Below are positions 60,502-64,000 of a DNA stretch of 64,000 nucleotides, one piece after another (positions within the stretch are counted from its first letter, which is position 1; each line of letters starts with the position of its first letter). The stretch is taken from the NCBI GenBank assembly GCA_009774245.1, contig VSNM01000024.1, positions 1 through 64,000 of the forward strand. The letters are read 5' to 3'. This DNA comes from Lachnospiraceae bacterium. GTDB taxonomy: Bacteria > Bacillota > Clostridia > Lachnospirales > Lachnospiraceae. Made by a program: the position numbers and the translations under genes. The notes under the pieces were generated by a model. That model worked only from the letters and a program-made list of their open reading frames with translations. It was not told the DNA's origin and made no database searches.

Positions 60502-61185
60502 TTATATTTCCTCATAGCAATACCCCACGCCCCACACTGTCCTGATGCGGGTGGGTTTCTTGGGCTCCTCCTCGATCTTGTTGCGCAGCATCTTGATATG
60601 TACGGTCAATGTCTGATTCTCGCTGAAACTGTCCTCGCCCCATATCCGGTTGAACAAGAAATCTTTGTCCAGTGTCTTACCCGGATTTTCCGCCAGTAAT
60701 AGCAACAGCTCGTACTCCTTCACGTTGAGGTCTATAGGAATCTTATTTTTGTATACCCTGCGTGCTGATTTATCGATCGTGAGACTGCCGGAATACAGCA
60801 TATCTTTCTCCACCGACGCACCATAAGCGCGGGCGAAAAGAGAACCGATCTTTGCAACCAGTAGATCGGGATCAACCGGTTTCTCGATATAGTCGTCCGC
60901 GCCCAGCCGGAAACCATTGAGCTGATCTTCCTTTCCGACGCGGGCACTGATAATCAGAATCGGCACACTGCCAGTCTTGCGCACCTCCCTGCACACCGCA
61001 AACCCATCCATACCAGGCAGCATGATGTCCAGGAGCAACATTCTCACCGAATCCTTGCGCAGACAGTCAAGCGCCTCCTCCCCCGACATCGCCCACCGCA
61101 CACGATACCCCACCTTCTCCATATAAATCCGCAAAAGCCCCGCCAGCTCCTCCTCGTCCTCTACCATTAAAATGTCAATCATCAT
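60502..61185 (-). CDS. OmpR/PhoB-type response regulator
   Basis: 227 aa from ATG 61185 (GGAG 6-7 nt upstream). Receiver: DILMVEDEEELAG, phosphoacceptor in LLLDIMLPGMDG, IISAR, Lys in YIEKPVDP; C-terminal winged helix: VYKNKIPIDLNVKEYELLLLLAENPGKTLDKDFLFNRIWG and TLTVHIKMLRNKIEEEP with TVWGVGYCYEE. The frame to 61320 translates a repeat and is rejected. It lies after the ABC ATPase gene and before the AAA-ATPase, and should pair with the kinase at 57153-58574. Confidence 0.93.
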   Translation of the reverse strand: MMIDILMVEDEEELAGLLRIYMEKVGYRVRWAMSGEEALDCLRKDSVRMLLLDIMLPGMDGFAVCREVRKTGSVPILIISARVGKEDQLNGFRLGADDYIEKPVDPDLLVAKIGSLFARAYGASVEKDMLYSGSLTIDKSARRVYKNKIPIDLNVKEYELLLLLAENPGKTLDKDFLFNRIWGEDSFSENQTLTVHIKMLRNKIEEEPKKPTRIRTVWGVGYCYEEI

Positions 61186-61218
61186 TTCCCTCTCCCAAAC
61201 CTGCATCCTCTTAACAAA

Positions 61219-61337
61219 GAATGCCCGCCCTCTGGCATTCTTCCAAACGAAACTTAGAAATTCTTTGGCGGTAACGCGTCGAAGAATGCCTGCCCTTTGG
61301 CATTCTTCCAAACGAAACATAGAAGTTCTTAGGCGGT
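61219..61337. repeat. Two 54-bp direct repeats, family B
   Basis: Copies 61219-61272 and 61284-61337 differ at a handful of positions. Each contains a GAATGCC...GGCATTC hairpin, the linker CCAAACGAAAC(T/A)TAGAA and TTCTT(T/A)GGCGGT. They fill the gap between the ABC ATPase and the regulator genes. Confidence 0.85.
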
Positions 61338-61361
61338 GTCCTTTACCGCCTTAGAACTTCT
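61321..61361 (-). terminator. Hairpin after the ABC ATPase gene
   Basis: A 17-nt arm pair (AGAAGTTCTTAGGCGGT and its near-perfect complement, one mismatch) with a 7-nt loop, 12 bp beyond the ATPase stop; the T tract is weak. Its right arm belongs to repeat copy 2, so the repeat may supply the terminator. Confidence 0.55.
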
Positions 61362-61372
61362 TTTCGTTTTAT

Positions 61373-62134
61373 TTACCAACCAAGCCGCATCAGCCAGTTA
61401 CTCAATTCCCGTTCGCGTTCCCGCGCGGTATCTTCCGTATATTTTCCCAATTTCATCTCGTCGCGGATATTGCCATCCTCTATGTAGAATACGCGCTCGC
61501 ACCGCGACGCCACCTTCACGTCATGCGTCACCATCATGATGGTCGTCCCCTCCTCATTGAGCTTGTTCAGCTCCTTCATGACTTCCCTGGAATTCTGTTT
61601 GTTCAGGGCTCCGGTCGGCTCGTCGGCAAAAATGATCTTTGGATTGTTGATCATGCTTCTGGCAATACATGCCCTCTGTAGCTGCCCGCCTGACACCTCG
61701 CTGATCTCATTGTCCGCCACTTCACTGATGCCAAGTTTTGCCATCAGCACTTTCGCGCGCTCGTTGATCTCCCTGCGCTGTTCCTTTCCCGATGCCGACT
61801 GGTACGCCGGTAATACTATATTATCATAGATGGAGAGATTTTTCAGCATATACATCTGCTGAAATACAAATCCCATCCGTCTCAGGCGCAGGTCGCTCAC
61901 CTGGTTGGCAGACAGTCTGGTCATCTCCTCCCCAAAAAATTCAACTGTACCCGCGGTGGCTGTGTCCATGCCGCTGACCGTGTAGAGCAGCGTCGTTTTC
62001 CCCGAACCGGACGCCCCCATGACGCCGACCATCTCCCCCTCCTCGATCTCAAGATTTACATTTCGGAGGACATTGTTCTGCCTCCTGTTCACAATATACG
62101 TTTTACACAAATCTGTTGCTCTCAATGCATTCAT
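61373..62134 (-). CDS. ABC transporter ATP-binding protein (MacB/BceA type)
   Basis: 253 aa from ATG 62134 (GAGGAG about 10 nt upstream). LRATDLCKTYIVNRRQNNVLRNVNLEIEEGEMVGVMGASGSGKTTLL shows Walker A, FVFQQMYMLKNLSIYDNIVLP the Q-loop, VSGGQLQRACIARSM the signature, IIFADEPTGALN the Walker B, MVTHD the switch His. This class works with FtsX-like permeases in peptide export, antibiotic sensing or lipoprotein release. The permease gene lies directly upstream; the regulator and kinase downstream. Confidence 0.92.
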   Translation of the reverse strand: MNALRATDLCKTYIVNRRQNNVLRNVNLEIEEGEMVGVMGASGSGKTTLLYTVSGMDTATAGTVEFFGEEMTRLSANQVSDLRLRRMGFVFQQMYMLKNLSIYDNIVLPAYQSASGKEQRREINERAKVLMAKLGISEVADNEISEVSGGQLQRACIARSMINNPKIIFADEPTGALNKQNSREVMKELNKLNEEGTTIMMVTHDVKVASRCERVFYIEDGNIRDEMKLGKYTEDTARERERELSNWLMRLGW

Positions 62135-62202
62135 ATCCAAAATTCTCCTCTCCGCCTTATCCTGACACAAAATTCAGACACCTATACTTTGAACCAATAC
62201 CT

Positions 62203-64000
62203 TTACTCCGCAATCTTCATATCGCCTGCGTCAATCTTCCGCACACTGCCAGTCGCAAAATACGTTGCCGCCATAATCCCTACCAGCAATACTGCCGGAT
62301 AGAGAACATACGCCTGTAACGGCTCCACCTGAATCCGAAGCTCCGCGCCCATAATGGCAAAAATATTTCTCAGTATAAACCGGTCACACAGCATAGACAA
62401 TGGCACCGCGAAGATCATCGAGAGCAGCACAACCCACACCATCCGCATCACCAGCCACATCCGAATGTCATGCCTGCGCCATCCGATGCTCTGGAGCATA
62501 GCAAGCTGCCCCTTTTCCCGCACGATAAACAGCTTCATCATCAGAAGCGAGATCAGCATGATAAGCAGGCACAGCATTGCTGTCATCGGAAGCTGCATCC
62601 CGCGCATGGTATCCCTGATCGTACCGATATTGGCGTCAATTGCCTCCTGCGCAGTGATCCACTCGTACTGAGGAAACTGTTCTTTCATCAGATCTGCGAG
62701 TTCCCGTTGGGAGAGATCTGTCTCCATCTCCACCGTCGCTTTCCAGTAGCCTGTCAGGATCTCACTGCTCATGTCCAATGCGGGATTCAGCCGAGAGCTC
62801 TCCCCCAGCTGCATATAGTCACTGTAATACCCGGTGATGATCAATTTCCGCTCTTTTCCCCCAATGGTGGCCGTCACGGTATCACCGATTTCCAGATGGT
62901 TTTCCTCCATTATTTTTTTGGAAAACGCGACCTCGTTCTCTAACTTCGGCGCTGTCCCCGCACTGTATTCACAGTATCCCCCATTTTCTCCGATCGGATA
63001 ATTGGTCAGCGGCTTGATCACCTTTCCCTCATCGTTTACAATATATTCCATAAAACACAACCCGCCCACGCTCAATGACGCCTCATAACCCTGTTCTGCC
63101 AGTTCACCCTCGATGCGGCGGAGCGCATTCTCCAAATCCACCGCATTGTGGTACGGCGCTTCCCCCTTTTCCTCCAGTGTGTCCATGTAGATCGCGGCAT
63201 CAGGATTCAGGCTGAATTTCGACGCCATCGCATCGCTCTCCATCGTTGTCAGCGTGTTGAGCGGAACCGTGATCAGCACAAAGCTGATGCAGAACGTGAG
63301 AAACAGCACGAGATACCGCTTCATGTTGCAGAGAATATCATTCAACCCGAGAAAGGAAGTCGTTCCCATATATTTTCTCTTATACAGACTTAATCCCCTG
63401 CGCTTTTGATACCGCTCGCCGCTGCCGCCGTTGCGTATCGCCTCGATCGCAGATACCTTTTTCAATTTTCCAGTAAACACAACGCACATTGCCGTCACGA
63501 ACGCGATCACAACCAAGCTGCACACGATATTGATTCCCAGTGTCCCTGCACTGTCACCCAGCACCATATTTTTGCTGACGACTGCTGTCATACCTTTCCC
63601 GACCGGAAGGCTGATGAGCAAACCCACAAACGCCCCCGCCACAACCAGGGCAAAGTACTTGACAAGGTAAATCCTGCGTATGGCAAAATCGCGCATCCCG
63701 ATCGCCTTCATCACGCCGATCTCCCGGTAATTCTCCTCCATGGTAAAGCTCAGGGAAAACCGCAGAATCATCAGTGATATCAGAATCAGGCAAATCCCGA
63801 TCACGATCAGCAGCGCGGCAACGATCATGTCAAATACATACAGCATCGGATAAATGCTCCTGTCATAAATATTTACCAGCAGCCGGAATCCCTGCTGGTT
63901 TATGGACGACAGCGTTTTTTCCGGATTCGTAGTATTGATTCCATATACGATAATTCTCACGTTCTCACAGCCGGCCACCATTTTGTCGTAATCCTCTTTG
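62203..64000 (-). CDS. FtsX-like ABC permease (5' end outside window)
   Basis: 599 codons are visible and the frame is still open at 64000, so the N-terminus is missing. Two FtsX domains: one around REIGVMKAIGMRDFAIRRIYLVKYF and a C-terminal one around EKGQLAMLQSIGWRRHDIRMWL. A large extracytoplasmic domain (about 200 residues, including YCEYSAGTAPKLENEVAFSK) lies between. With the neighbouring MacB/BceA-type ATPase and two-component genes it suggests a cell-envelope stress or antimicrobial peptide response transporter. Stop codon is 68 bp before the ATPase start. Confidence 0.88.
   Translation of the reverse strand, partial: KEDYDKMVAGCENVRIIVYGINTTNPEKTLSSINQQGFRLLVNIYDRSIYPMLYVFDMIVAALLIVIGICLILISLMILRFSLSFTMEENYREIGVMKAIGMRDFAIRRIYLVKYFALVVAGAFVGLLISLPVGKGMTAVVSKNMVLGDSAGTLGINIVCSLVVIAFVTAMCVVFTGKLKKVSAIEAIRNGGSGERYQKRRGLSLYKRKYMGTTSFLGLNDILCNMKRYLVLFLTFCISFVLITVPLNTLTTMESDAMASKFSLNPDAAIYMDTLEEKGEAPYHNAVDLENALRRIEGELAEQGYEASLSVGGLCFMEYIVNDEGKVIKPLTNYPIGENGGYCEYSAGTAPKLENEVAFSKKIMEENHLEIGDTVTATIGGKERKLIITGYYSDYMQLGESSRLNPALDMSSEILTGYWKATVEMETDLSQRELADLMKEQFPQYEWITAQEAIDANIGTIRDTMRGMQLPMTAMLCLLIMLISLLMMKLFIVREKGQLAMLQSIGWRRHDIRMWLVMRMVWVVLLSMIFAVPLSMLCDRFILRNIFAIMGAELRIQVEPLQAYVLYPAVLLVGIMAATYFATGSVRKIDAGDMKIAE

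Noticed and set aside
61186..61320. 45-residue N-terminal extension of the OmpR-type regulator
   Set aside because: It translates the 54-bp intergenic repeats; a ribosome site stands before ATG 61185.

Overview
The window looks like chromosome of a spore-forming member of the Clostridia, most likely Lachnospiraceae. The evidence is a SpoIIID gene, the hrcA-grpE-dnaK-dnaJ order behind a perfect CIRCE operator, a type III glutamine synthetase, IreB/RuvX/DUF1292 and TrmR/TrhP genes in Firmicutes-like order, a GlgC/GlgD pair, an FlxA-like protein and a PF09820-type AAA-ATPase. I saw no rRNA, tRNA, CRISPR array, phage genes or complete insertion sequence. Species level cannot be decided from the sequence alone.

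Layout. 1-9.5 kb: ECF transporter S component, chemotaxis receptor, metY-cysK sulfide assimilation operon, HAD phosphatase, sodium:solute symporter, two small membrane proteins. 9.6-24 kb is mostly housekeeping on the minus strand: glnN with an attenuator-like leader, then an operon read from 17.3 to 12.1 kb (ireB, ruvX, DUF1292, RNase J, a shortened MltG-like protein, trmR, trhP), then mtaB, an HPr-like gene without the catalytic histidine, thiI with its cysteine desulfurase, rsmE, prmA and a flavodoxin-fold reductase. 24-40 kb: YD-repeat lipoprotein, heat-shock operon, spoIIID, NlpC/P60 hydrolase, trigger-factor-like lipoprotein, CarD-like regulator, glgC-glgD, DUF3089 lipoprotein. A 0.9-kb gene-free stretch (34.5-35.4 kb) holds a 133-bp structured element and purine-biased, probably transcribed DNA. 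40-42.5 kb: aconitase-superfamily hydratase.

42.6-52.5 kb is the most unusual block. One minus-strand gene train runs membrane sensor (split in two frames), histidine kinase, LuxR-type response regulator, LytTR protein with a receiver lacking its phosphorylatable Asp, PAS-GGDEF-EAL phosphodiesterase, NMT1-type binding lipoprotein, permease, two AT-rich accessory genes (VOC, GNAT) and the ABC ATPase. It looks like an uptake system hard-wired to its own sensing and c-di-GMP outputs. Divergent from it (52.7-55.8 kb) is a second LytTR/GHKL two-component pair followed by an FlxA-like coiled-coil protein.

55.9-64 kb is an envelope-stress type module: FtsX-like permease (cut by the window end), MacB/BceA-type ATPase, OmpR-type regulator, histidine kinase and a VanY-like lipoprotein. 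A self-contained AAA-ATPase/PD-(D/E)XK gene with its own promoter sits between regulator and kinase, and five 36-bp tandem repeats lie between kinase and VanY-like gene. At least two families of dispersed palindromic intergenic repeats recur through the window, mostly at gene 3' ends.
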